DNA of 10,990 bases from Thermoplasmata archaeon (GCA_021162305.1 JAGGYX010000021.1:1-10990), one strand, 5' to 3'; counted from the first letter of the stretch, positions 1 to 6,832 are shown. Translations and numbers: made by a program. Notes: generated by a model from the letters alone, not told the origin.

Positions 1-91
1 AATCCCATCCGTGATAGTATCAGGAACTTGCTGATGTGTTTTTCTATTTTTTAAAAATTAGCTTCAAAAAGGTAAACAGTTACGAAATTTT
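1..91. other. Left-edge region with no confident gene
   Basis: This stretch precedes the first confident gene, whose stop codon is at 92-94. On the plus strand one frame is open from the edge to a TAA at 52-54, giving 17 residues ending LLMCFSIF. It could be the tail of a convergent gene, but I do not recognise it. On the minus strand two frames run open off the left edge with no ATG start near them. The rest is T/A-rich and fits a terminator zone. No tRNA, CRISPR repeat or clear inverted repeat is visible. Confidence 0.4.
47..70. terminator. Putative U-tract terminator after the PhoU pair
   Basis: A T6 run followed by A5 (47-57) can be read as a T-tract on both strands, and a second minus-strand T5 lies at 66-70, about 22 nt after the stop of the last minus-strand gene. 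Archaeal intrinsic termination depends mainly on U-tracts and not on strong hairpins, and none is obvious here. If the plus-strand frame ending at 54 is a real gene tail, this would be a shared convergent terminator. The function is inferred from base composition alone. Confidence 0.35.
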
Positions 92-673
92 TCATATCTC
101 TTTTTCTTTTCCTTCTGCCAACGCCATAAAATGTTCCATTCCTTCTCTTGGTCCTTTTACAAATAGGATGTCTCCTTCCTTTATCAATGTATTTTTATTT
201 GCTCCATAAATCCATTTTTTTCCATGTTTTATTGCAACAACCCACATTCCCGTTTTTGTAGCGAGTTCAATTTCACCAAGCCTTTTACCATTTAAAATGG
301 AATCGCTTTTTATCTCCACCTTCAAGATAACTTCATTGCTTTCAAGTATGCTCTCTCTTATTACTGGGTGCAGTTCAATGTCTCTTAACTCAACATCTGC
401 TATTTCACGAGCAGCATCTGCAATTAGCTCTGAACAATTTCCAAGTCTTATTATTGCGAGAGTTTCGTCAACTTCAAGCTCTCCCTTTTTTGAATCTTCA
501 ACGGCAAGTTTTTGGAGTTCGTAATGCAATTTGTCTATATAGTCCTCGAGCTCATAAACTTCTTTTGCAATTTCCTTATTGTCATACAATATTGAAGAAT
601 ATGCCAAGTCAACCATTAGCTCAGCCTTCTCTTTTAATTCCAGCAACATTGCCTCTGCTTCTTCCTCACTCAT
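92..673 (-). CDS. PhoU + TrkA_C domain protein, second of tandem pair
   Basis: A 193-residue soluble protein. Residues about 5-96 form a helical PhoU-like domain with the family motif MVDLAYSSILY (20-30), and residues about 116-186 form a TrkA_C (RCK_C) ligand-binding domain with KKWIYGANKNTLIKEGDIL (152-170). This is the COG3273 architecture. No function is proven to my knowledge; such proteins are thought to regulate ion or metal transporters, with TrkA_C sensing a small ligand or ion. The ATG at 671-673 overlaps the stop of the preceding paralogue in ATGA, and GAGGTG at 679-684 lies 5 nt upstream, so the two are translationally coupled and may form a heteromer. There is no signal peptide or membrane segment, and no transporter gene is adjacent. 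The family call is strong; the partner and ligand are unknown. Confidence 0.9.
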   Translation of the reverse strand: MSEEEAEAMLLELKEKAELMVDLAYSSILYDNKEIAKEVYELEDYIDKLHYELQKLAVEDSKKGELEVDETLAIIRLGNCSELIADAAREIADVELRDIELHPVIRESILESNEVILKVEIKSDSILNGKRLGEIELATKTGMWVVAIKHGKKWIYGANKNTLIKEGDILFVKGPREGMEHFMALAEGKEKEI

Positions 674-1293
674 TCAAGCACCTCAAGCTCTCCCTTCAGA
701 AATTTTCTCAAATGCCGAAGCCCCTCTTCCGTTCCAATACATATCAATGTATCGTTGGCTTTCAGCCTTACCTCTGAAGACGGTCCATAAATCCATCTAT
801 CTTTTCGCCTTATTGCAAGAATTCTAACTCCTGTTTCGGATGCAATATGCAAATCCCCGATTTTTTTGCCAACCGCTTTCGAGCTTTCATCAACACTCAT
901 CTTTTTTATCACTTCATCTGACTCCTTTATAAGATGGGGCAATATAGGATGCTCGAGTTTCAAAGACAATATTTTCACAATGTCGCCAGCAGCATTGGAT
1001 ATTGTTTCTGCTGCCTCTGCAATTTGAAGAATGCCAGCCATTTGCTCCGCATCCTCAGGCGTGCGGGCTGCCAGCATAGCCATCATTCTTATCATGTAAT
1101 TGAGCTTATCCATTCTCACTTCGAGATAATTCACTTCTTCTGCTATTTCTTTACTGTGAAAAAGAATGGCTGAATATGCGAGGTCAACAATAAGCTCAGA
1201 AATACTTTTCATTTCTTTAAGTATTTCTTTTATGCTGGCTGGCTCATATTCAATCTCTTCAAATTCTGCTTTTTTCCACCGAGGAATTTTCAT
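670..1293 (-). CDS. PhoU + TrkA_C domain protein, first of tandem pair
   Basis: A 207-residue soluble protein. After a charged N-terminal tail, residues about 17-112 form the PhoU-like helical domain with the COG3273 signature YEPASIKEILKEMKSIS (16-32) and VDLAYSAILF (36-45). Residues about 125-200 form a TrkA_C domain with DRWIYGPSSEVRL (165-177). It is a clear paralogue of the following gene, with the same domain order and matching VDLAYS and WIYG motifs. The N-terminal tail (1-15) is absent from its partner. Start: ATG at 1291-1293 has no Shine-Dalgarno motif but lies about 27 nt after a TATA-like box, as for a leaderless mRNA. It probably acts with its neighbour as a cytoplasmic regulator of ion or divalent-metal transport. 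That role is inferred from the family; no transporter is encoded here. Confidence 0.9.
   Translation of the reverse strand: MKIPRWKKAEFEEIEYEPASIKEILKEMKSISELIVDLAYSAILFHSKEIAEEVNYLEVRMDKLNYMIRMMAMLAARTPEDAEQMAGILQIAEAAETISNAAGDIVKILSLKLEHPILPHLIKESDEVIKKMSVDESSKAVGKKIGDLHIASETGVRILAIRRKDRWIYGPSSEVRLKANDTLICIGTEEGLRHLRKFLKGELEVLE
679..684 (-). promoter_or_regulatory. Shine-Dalgarno site for the second PhoU/TrkA_C gene
   Basis: On the minus strand GAGGTG lies 5 nt before the ATG at 671-673. It sits inside the end of the upstream coding sequence, supporting this start and coupled translation across the 4-nt ATGA overlap. Confidence 0.75.
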
Positions 1294-1316
1294 GCTTGAA
1301 ATAATTGTAAAACTTC

Positions 1317-1325
1317 TATATAAAA
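1317..1325 (-). promoter_or_regulatory. TATA box of the PhoU/TrkA_C pair
   Basis: The minus strand reads TTTTATATA, centred about 27 nt before the ATG at 1293 and beginning 2 nt after the glmU stop codon (1327-1329). The archaeal TATA-to-start-site distance is about 25-27 nt, which would place transcription start at or next to the ATG. The absence of a Shine-Dalgarno motif before that ATG agrees with leaderless initiation. Confidence 0.6.
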
Positions 1326-1326
1326 C

Positions 1327-2529
1327 TTACATTACTCTTGTATGTGGTTTTATCTCTCCACTCGCTATAGCTGCGGGACCAATAAAAGCATTGTTTCCTA
1401 TCATGCATCCAACATTTATTGATGCATTTATGCCCGTTTGAACATTGTCGCCAATAATTGCTCCAAGCTTCCTCCTTTTTGTATCCACTTTCTTTCCATT
1501 TGTAAAAACCTTTATATTTTTCTTATCAAGCCTTAGATTTGCTATTTTTGTTCCCGCTCCAAGGTTGCAGTTTGAGCCAATTACAGAATCACCAACATAG
1601 TTAAGATGCGGAACATTACTGCCATTCATTATAATTGAATTTTTTACTTCGCTTCCATTTCCTATATGGCAATCATCTCCAATGCTTGTGTAAGGGCGGA
1701 TATAACAATTGGGCCCAATTCTGCAATTTTTTCCTATGATAACAGGACCTTCTATATAGCTACCATTTTTTACAATGCTTCCCTTTTCAATTACAACATT
1801 TCCTTTTATTGTTACATTTTCTTCAATTTCGCCTTCAATTTCGCCTTCCATTTTCTTTAGAATTTCCTCATTCAATTCAAGCAAATTCCATGGATATATC
1901 ACATCTTTCCATTCTTCAATATATACTCCTTCTATTTCATGAGATGATGCCATCATGTTTATGGAATCTGTTATTTCATATTCTCCTCTTGGCGATTTTT
2001 CTGTTTTCTTAATGTATTCAAAAATTTCTTTACCGAAATGGTATATTCCAGCATTTATTATATTTGAAATAGGCTCTTCCATTTTTTCATGTATTTTTAC
2101 AATTTTTTTTCCCTTTAATTCAACAACTCCGTACTCTTTTGCATCCTCGACTTTTACAAGTCCAATGCCATATTTTCTTTTCATCTTTTTTATATCATTG
2201 CTTCCAAAAATTGTATCGCCGCATAAAACAATGAAATCTTCAACAAAATCTTCAACCATTTCAATGGCATGAGCGGTTCCAAGAGCTTTTTCTTGGTTCA
2301 CATATTCTATATTAACATTCCATTTGCTTCCATCTCCAAAATAATTTTTCACTATCTCTCCTTTATAGCCTATCACAAAAATAAAATCATTCAATCCTGC
2401 TTTAATTGCATTAATGAGATTCCATTCTAAGATGGGCTTATTTGCAACTGGAAGCATAACCTTTGGCTTTGTATAAGTCAACGGTCTCATTCTTTTTCCC
2501 TCACCAGCAGCAAGCATTACAGTTTTCAT
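1327..2529 (-). CDS. glmU: Bifunctional GlcNAc-1-P uridylyltransferase / GlcN-1-P acetyltransferase
   Basis: A 400-residue archaeal-type GlmU that acetylates GlcN-1-P with acetyl-CoA and couples the product to UTP, giving UDP-GlcNAc. The N-terminal nucleotidylyltransferase domain (1 to about 225) shows LAAGEGKRMRPLT (6-18), PKVMLPVANKPILEW (22-36), GTAHA (84-88) and the metal-binding Asp in CGDT (Asp105). The C-terminal left-handed beta-helix (about 238-400) carries hexapeptide repeats and the acetyltransferase signature NVPHLNYVGDSVIG (305-318), with the probable catalytic His308, then GAGTKIANLR (324-333) and basic residues Lys337/Lys340. From memory, this spacing matches the Sulfolobus ST0452 enzyme. 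Start: ATG at 2527-2529 overlaps the glmM stop as ATGA and has GAGGTG 6 nt upstream; the in-frame GTG at 2536-2538 is part of that ribosome site and unlikely to be used. It is the last gene of the glm operon. Substrate range (GalN-1-P as well as GlcN-1-P) cannot be decided from sequence. Confidence 0.93.
   Translation of the reverse strand: MKTVMLAAGEGKRMRPLTYTKPKVMLPVANKPILEWNLINAIKAGLNDFIFVIGYKGEIVKNYFGDGSKWNVNIEYVNQEKALGTAHAIEMVEDFVEDFIVLCGDTIFGSNDIKKMKRKYGIGLVKVEDAKEYGVVELKGKKIVKIHEKMEEPISNIINAGIYHFGKEIFEYIKKTEKSPRGEYEITDSINMMASSHEIEGVYIEEWKDVIYPWNLLELNEEILKKMEGEIEGEIEENVTIKGNVVIEKGSIVKNGSYIEGPVIIGKNCRIGPNCYIRPYTSIGDDCHIGNGSEVKNSIIMNGSNVPHLNYVGDSVIGSNCNLGAGTKIANLRLDKKNIKVFTNGKKVDTKRRKLGAIIGDNVQTGINASINVGCMIGNNAFIGPAAIASGEIKPHTRVM
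1822..1845. repeat. 12-bp tandem duplication in the glmU interdomain linker
   Basis: The plus-strand unit TTCAATTTCGCC occurs twice in direct tandem (1822-1833 and 1834-1845), followed by a degenerate third copy (1846-1857). It keeps frame and encodes the acidic Gly-Glu-Ile-Glu repeats of residues about 229-236, exactly at the junction of the nucleotidylyltransferase and beta-helix domains. The other GlmU-like paralogue has an unrelated linker there. It looks like a small slippage expansion in a tolerant linker. Confidence 0.85.
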
Positions 2530-3815
2530 TTTATGCACCTCTTTACAATTTCAATAATTTCCTCCCATCTCTTTTCCATATCTTCCTTTTTTCTTCCCTC
2601 AACAGTTAGCCTTATTTTTGGTTCTGTCCCCGAAGCCCTTACTAAAGCCCAAGAGTCTTCAAATTCTATTCTATACCCGTCTATTTTAACCATATTTACA
2701 TAATTCATTTTTTCCAGCTCGCTTTCAATTTTTTTCATTACTTCTTCAGTTTTCCTCCTTTCAATTTTTATACTCTCCTTCCTCATTGGATATGCTTTTA
2801 TTCTTTCTATCTCTTCCATAACATTTATCTCTTCAGCCATTTTCAAAAATTTTGCGGCGGCAAAAACGCCATCCGGACAATATGAAAAATAAGGAAATGT
2901 CCACGTGCCGCTGGCTTCTGCTCCAAGTGCATTGCTTTCTCCTTTTAATTTCTGGGAAATGAATACGTCGCCAACTCTTGTTCTAACAATCTCTCCATCA
3001 AAATAATCATCCAAAATCATTGATGAATCAATCGGGACAATCAGCTTTTTAGCATTTTCATATTTTGCAAATAGAATCATAAGTTTTTCATTTTGAACCA
3101 GCTCACCATTTTTTCCAACAACGACCATTCTGTCTCCATCGCAGTCATGGGCAATTCCAAATTTTTTCTCTTCCTTGCAAATTTTCCTTAAAATATGCAA
3201 ATTTTTTTCTGTTGGCTCTGGAAGATGAGAGGGAAAAAAGCCATCTGGATTGCAGTTTAAGCTTGTTATTTTTGCTCCCATTTTACGCAACAAATATGGC
3301 GTTACAAAAGAAGCTGCACCATTTGAGCAATCAATAATGGCTTCTATGTTTATAAATCCAATTTTGTCAATAATGGCTTCAATATATGAGGGAATTATAT
3401 TCACATCTTCAATTTTTTTGAACTCATTCCATTCAACATATTTTTTTTTCTTTTCAATCAATTTTTCTATCTCCTCAGCTTTTTCCATTGAAATTCCCGA
3501 GCCATCTTTTTCAAAAATTTTTATTCCGTTGTATTCTGGTGGATTATGAGAAGCTGTTATCATTATGCCAGCATCGTGCTTTCTTGCTTCATATCCTATG
3601 GCTGGTGTGGGAACAAGTCCTGCATTGAATATTTTTGCTCCAGTAAATAAAAGACCAGCCATCAGAGCGTTTTTCAGAGCAATGCTACTAGTCCTTGGAT
3701 CATTTCCTATGACAACATTTTCATACATTCTTCCAACAGCTTCCCCTATTTTTAAAGCTGTTGCTGGAAGCATTTCTTTTCCAACCACTCCTCTAACACC
3801 TGATGAGCCAAACAT
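2526..3815 (-). CDS. glmM: Phosphoglucosamine mutase (GlmM-type phosphohexomutase)
   Basis: A 429-residue alpha-D-phosphohexomutase, predicted to convert GlcN-6-P to GlcN-1-P through a phosphoserine. Seen in sequence: N-terminal FGSSGVRG (2-9); active-site loop TASHNPPEYNGIK (87-99) with phospho-acceptor Ser89; metal loop DCDGDR (224-229); sugar loop GAEASGTW (298-305); phosphate-binding loop RASGTEPKIR (393-402). All four domains are present, slightly shorter than the usual 440-460. Start: ATG at 3813-3815 begins one residue before FGSSGVRG, lies one base after the glmS stop, and has GGTGGAG 4 nt upstream. A 15-residue upstream extension is open, but it reads back into glmS and lacks family sequence. 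The sugar loop differs from the bacterial GlmM form GEQSGH, so phosphomannomutase or phosphoglucomutase activity is possible; the operon position argues for GlmM. Confidence 0.88.
   Translation of the reverse strand: MFGSSGVRGVVGKEMLPATALKIGEAVGRMYENVVIGNDPRTSSIALKNALMAGLLFTGAKIFNAGLVPTPAIGYEARKHDAGIMITASHNPPEYNGIKIFEKDGSGISMEKAEEIEKLIEKKKKYVEWNEFKKIEDVNIIPSYIEAIIDKIGFINIEAIIDCSNGAASFVTPYLLRKMGAKITSLNCNPDGFFPSHLPEPTEKNLHILRKICKEEKKFGIAHDCDGDRMVVVGKNGELVQNEKLMILFAKYENAKKLIVPIDSSMILDDYFDGEIVRTRVGDVFISQKLKGESNALGAEASGTWTFPYFSYCPDGVFAAAKFLKMAEEINVMEEIERIKAYPMRKESIKIERRKTEEVMKKIESELEKMNYVNMVKIDGYRIEFEDSWALVRASGTEPKIRLTVEGRKKEDMEKRWEEIIEIVKRCIK
2536..2541 (-). promoter_or_regulatory. Shine-Dalgarno site deciding the glmU start
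   Basis: Minus-strand GAGGTG lies 6 nt before the ATG at 2527-2529. An in-frame GTG (2536-2538) that would add three residues (M-H-K) overlaps this motif, so the ATG is preferred. Conserved family sequence begins immediately at this ATG. Confidence 0.75.
3441..3449. repeat. Nine-base homopolymer inside glmM
   Basis: Nine T on the plus strand (A9 in the mRNA sense) encode part of the EKKKKYVE segment at residues about 121-128, in the variable region between the active-site loop and domain 2. The frame is intact in this sequence. Such a run is a possible site of polymerase slippage or sequencing error. Confidence 0.8.
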
Positions 3816-3816
3816 T

Positions 3817-5610
3817 TCACTCCACCGTAACAGATTTTGCAAGATTACGAGGCTTATCAATTGGACAATTCCTCAAACTTGCAGTATGATACGCCAGCAA
3901 TTGCAAAATTACTGCAATAGGTATGGAGAACAAAGGAAATGAAAGCTTAGGATAATAAATCACATGATCAGCAAAGTTAGTAATGTCCTCATCTCCTTCT
4001 TCAGCTATTGCAATGACTGGAGAATTTCTTGCCTTTATCTCTCCTATGTTTCCCATCACTTTTTCATATACTCTGTCTTTTGATGCTAAAGCAATCACAG
4101 GTGTTTCCTCGCTTAAAAGAGCAAATGGTCCATGTTTGAGTTCGCCAGCTGCAAATCCTTCAGCATGTATATATGATATTTCTTTCAATTTTAATGCTCC
4201 TTCCAATGCAATGGGATAGTTTATTCCTCTTCCTATGAAAAAAACAGTGTTTTTGTCGTGAATAATTTTTGCTATCTCTTTTATTTCATTTTCCCTTTCC
4301 AGCACTTCTTCCACTATCGAAGGTAATCTCTTCAACTCAGCCACATAATTTTTTATTTCATTTGCGTGGAGCTTCCCATTTTTCATTCCCAGATAGAGTG
4401 AAAACAGCATAAGGGTAAGCAATTGAGCAGTGAATGTTTTTGTTGCTGCAACCCCAATTTCTGGACCTGCTCTTGTAAGCAATACATGGTCAGCAAATCT
4501 TGTGGCACTACTTCCTATAACATTTGTTACAACAATCGTTTTACATCCATACATTTTAGCTTCTTTCAATGCTCCAATGGTGTCAGCAGTCTCGCCAGAT
4601 TGAGTTATAGCAAGAACAGTTCTCCTTTTCTTCCCAAAATATCTGTATTCAGATGAAAGCTCTATATCTACAGGCACACCAGCCAGTTCTTCAATCATAT
4701 ATTTTCCTGCCATCGCTGCATAATACGAGGTGCCACACGCCACCAGCGCAACTTCATCCATTCCATCAAAATCAATCTCGAGATTTATCCATGGCTCTAT
4801 TTCTGATATTCTTCCTCTCATTGTTTCCATGATGGAATGAGGCTGCTCATATATTTCCTTGAGCATGAAATGGGGATAACCTGCTTTTTCTGCCTGCTCC
4901 GCCTGCCATTTTATGAGATTTTCTTCTCTTTCTATCTCCTTTCCATTTAAATCCATTATTTTTATTCCATCATTTTTTATAACACATATTTCTCCATCAT
5001 TGAGATATTTTATCCTGTTGGTATATTTCAGGAATGCAGGTATATCAGAAGCAATAAAATTTTCTTTTTCTCCGACTCCGATCACAAGAGGGCTTTCATT
5101 TCTTGCTCCAACAATTTTATCTGGTTCTAATTGAGATATTGCTATTATGGCATATGAGCCTTTCAACTCTTTTATTGCTTTTTTTACCGCTTCTTCTAAA
5201 CTCCCTTTATATTTTTCCTCTATCAGATGAACTATAACCTCACTATCTGTTTCAGAAGAGAATGTATGCCCCTTTCTTTCAAGCATTTCCTTCAAGCTTT
5301 TGAAATTTTCAATTATTCCATTGTGAACAATTGCAAATTTTTTATTGCAATCTGTATGAGGATGGGCATTTTCAATGCTTACCTTTCCATGTGTTGCCCA
5401 TCTTGTATGACCTATTCCAACTCTTCCATCTATTTGAGGAATGCTTTTTTCAAGATTTTCTATTTCTCCTACATTTTTGTAAATATGTAAATTTCCTTCA
5501 ATTATTCCAATGCCTGCAGAATCATATCCTCTATACTCCAGTCTCTTCAATCCTTCAATTATAATATTTCTTGCATTTCTGAAGCCAACATATCCAATTA
5601 TCCCACACAT
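3817..5610 (-). CDS. glmS: Glutamine--fructose-6-phosphate aminotransferase (isomerising)
   Basis: A 597-residue, complete GlmS, which makes glucosamine-6-phosphate from fructose-6-phosphate and glutamine in the committed step to UDP-GlcNAc. The glutaminase domain (about 1-220) begins MCGIIGY, with nucleophile Cys2 exposed after Met removal. It shows HTRWATHG (68-75), HNG (96-98) and TDSE (121-124). The isomerase half has two SIS domains: the first with CGTS (292-295) and TQSGETADT (336-344), the second with EGALKLKEISYIHAEGF (470-486) and KHGP (492-495). The canonical tail PRNLAKSVTVE (587-597) carries Lys592, equivalent to the Schiff-base lysine Lys603 of the E. coli enzyme. Start: ATG 5608-5610 overlaps the upstream stop by one base (TGATG). 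An in-frame TTG just before it would bury Cys2 and is rejected; GGTGAT lies 3 nt upstream. It shows no truncation. No glmS ribozyme is expected or seen, since the gene is internal to an operon. Confidence 0.97.
   Translation of the reverse strand: MCGIIGYVGFRNARNIIIEGLKRLEYRGYDSAGIGIIEGNLHIYKNVGEIENLEKSIPQIDGRVGIGHTRWATHGKVSIENAHPHTDCNKKFAIVHNGIIENFKSLKEMLERKGHTFSSETDSEVIVHLIEEKYKGSLEEAVKKAIKELKGSYAIIAISQLEPDKIVGARNESPLVIGVGEKENFIASDIPAFLKYTNRIKYLNDGEICVIKNDGIKIMDLNGKEIEREENLIKWQAEQAEKAGYPHFMLKEIYEQPHSIMETMRGRISEIEPWINLEIDFDGMDEVALVACGTSYYAAMAGKYMIEELAGVPVDIELSSEYRYFGKKRRTVLAITQSGETADTIGALKEAKMYGCKTIVVTNVIGSSATRFADHVLLTRAGPEIGVAATKTFTAQLLTLMLFSLYLGMKNGKLHANEIKNYVAELKRLPSIVEEVLERENEIKEIAKIIHDKNTVFFIGRGINYPIALEGALKLKEISYIHAEGFAAGELKHGPFALLSEETPVIALASKDRVYEKVMGNIGEIKARNSPVIAIAEEGDEDITNFADHVIYYPKLSFPLFSIPIAVILQLLAYHTASLRNCPIDKPRNLAKSVTVE
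3820..3826 (-). promoter_or_regulatory. Shine-Dalgarno site for glmM
   Basis: Minus-strand GGTGGAG lies 4 nt before ATG 3813-3815, within the last codons of glmS. It supports the shorter glmM start and coupling with glmS termination. Confidence 0.7.
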
Positions 5611-6797
5611 CAAATCACCATGCTGCCATCTGGCACATCTCTATTTACAACTTTATTTGAAGAGATGGTACATTTTCCTCCAATTATCTTCCCAGCTTCA
5701 ACAATGACATTAGCTCCTATTTTACAATCATTGCCTATAAAAGAACCAGCTTTTATTTCATGAATCTCATTCTCGACTTCAACCTTTGTTTCTCCTTCTA
5801 TAGCAGAAAAACGAGATGCTATCTCACATCCCTTTCCCACGACAGAGTTTGAAAGGAGAGAATATGAACCTATTGTTGAGTTATCCATAACAACTGAATT
5901 TCTTATGCATGAAAACGGATGTATTGTTACATTGTTGCCAATTGAAGTCGACGGAAATATGCATGTGTTGGGACCTATCTCACACCCTTTTCCGATGATA
6001 ACAGGACCTTCTATATAGCTGCCGGAATGTATTATAGTATCTTCTCCTATAACAACATTCCCCCTTATAGTGACATTTTTTTCAATTGTTCCTGCTACAG
6101 AAAGAGGCAATTCATATAGAACTTCTGCATTTACATCAAGAATATCCCATGGATAAACGATGTCCCTCCATGTCCCTTGCAATTTAATTCCTTTGAGCTT
6201 TTTTTCTTTAATAAAAACCTGTAATGCATCTGTAATTCTGTTTTTTCCATTTTCAACAAAATTTTCAACGATATCGAAAATATCCTTTTTAAATTTATAT
6301 ATGCCCGTGGATATCAAATTGCTTTCTGCAAAAGTCGGTTTTTCTTTCAGGCTTGTGACACTTCCATTTTCAAGTTCAACAACACCATATTTGGATGGAA
6401 TTTTGCTCTCACATATCAGGAGGGATGGTGCATCATTTTCAATTAATGCTGCAAGTCCCTTTGCATCTATTATATTGTCCCCTGATAAAACCACCATTTC
6501 ATCATCAGTAACAAATTTTTTAGCCTGTAAAAAAGCATGTCCTGTCCCAATTTGCTTTTCCTGAAATGCATAAACAATTTCCACATCCCATTTTATTCCA
6601 TCTCCAAAATGACCCATTATGGATTCTTTTCTATATCCTGCCACAATGATTATTCTCCTTATTCCATTCTCTTTTAGAGCATCTATAACATACTCAAGTA
6701 TGGGTTTATTTCCTACAGGAATCATAACCTTTGGCATATAATGTGTAAATGGTCGGAGGCGCCTGCCTTCGCCGGCGGCGAGCACAATTGCTTCCAT
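5610..6797 (-). CDS. GlmU-like sugar-1-phosphate nucleotidylyltransferase with degenerate acetyltransferase domain
   Basis: A 395-residue paralogue of the glmU gene at 1327-2529. The N-terminal nucleotidylyltransferase domain (1 to about 228) is intact: LAAGEGRRLRPFT (6-18), PKVMIPVGNKPILEY (22-36), GTGHA (84-88), SGDN with Asp107, EKP (152-154) and YPWDILDVN (215-223). The C-terminal left-handed beta-helix (about 240-395) keeps hexapeptide repeats such as GSYIEGPVIIGKGCEIGPNT. Where the paralogue has its catalytic NVPHLNYVGDS, this protein has TIGSYSLLSNS (308-318), so the His aligns with Ser311, and the following GAGT acetyl-CoA motif is replaced by unrelated residues. It is therefore predicted to activate a sugar-1-phosphate with UTP or dTTP but not to acetylate by the GlmU mechanism. 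Candidate substrates are GlcNAc-1-P and glucose-1-P. It is the first gene of the glm operon; its ATG lies about 25 nt after a TATA box, and it couples to glmS by a 1-nt overlap. Confidence 0.88.
   Translation of the reverse strand: MEAIVLAAGEGRRLRPFTHYMPKVMIPVGNKPILEYVIDALKENGIRRIIIVAGYRKESIMGHFGDGIKWDVEIVYAFQEKQIGTGHAFLQAKKFVTDDEMVVLSGDNIIDAKGLAALIENDAPSLLICESKIPSKYGVVELENGSVTSLKEKPTFAESNLISTGIYKFKKDIFDIVENFVENGKNRITDALQVFIKEKKLKGIKLQGTWRDIVYPWDILDVNAEVLYELPLSVAGTIEKNVTIRGNVVIGEDTIIHSGSYIEGPVIIGKGCEIGPNTCIFPSTSIGNNVTIHPFSCIRNSVVMDNSTIGSYSLLSNSVVGKGCEIASRFSAIEGETKVEVENEIHEIKAGSFIGNDCKIGANVIVEAGKIIGGKCTISSNKVVNRDVPDGSMVI
5614..5619 (-). promoter_or_regulatory. Shine-Dalgarno site deciding the glmS start
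   Basis: Minus-strand GGTGAT lies 3 nt before the ATG at 5608-5610 and directly abuts the alternative TTG at 5611-5613. The spacing favours the ATG, as does the need for Cys at position 2 in class II glutamine amidotransferases. Confidence 0.7.
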
Positions 6798-6816
6798 CCT
6801 TCTAATAATGGAACAA

Positions 6817-6828
6817 TTTATTTAAAAA
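6817..6828 (-). promoter_or_regulatory. TATA box of the glm operon
   Basis: The minus strand reads TTTTTAAATAAA, with the TTTAAATA core at 6819-6826, centred about 25 nt before the ATG at 6797. It starts 5 nt after the stop (6833-6835) of the phosphoesterase gene. AGAAGG abuts the ATG too closely to act as a normal ribosome site, so a leaderless or near-leaderless mRNA is likely. The T5 run may also serve as the terminator of the upstream unit. Confidence 0.6.
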
Positions 6829-6832
6829 TTTG

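Noticed and set aside
1..60. Similarity between left and right edges as terminal repeats of an insertion element
   Set aside because: Both contain a catcc-like start and scattered matches, but alignment needs several gaps and gives no convincing direct or inverted repeat.
454..777. Open plus-strand frame of about 100 codons opposite the PhoU pair
   Set aside because: It lies wholly antisense to two genes with clear domains, shows low-complexity composition and no family motif, and has no promoter or ribosome site.
5608..5700. glmS ribozyme or riboswitch ahead of glmS
   Set aside because: glmS overlaps the previous coding sequence by one base, so there is no leader for such an RNA, and that ribozyme is known from bacteria.
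6160..6564. Open plus-strand frame of 134 codons opposite the first GlmU-like gene
   Set aside because: It is Ser/Phe-rich, as expected for the reverse frame of purine-rich coding DNA, and the minus-strand product is fully supported by motifs.
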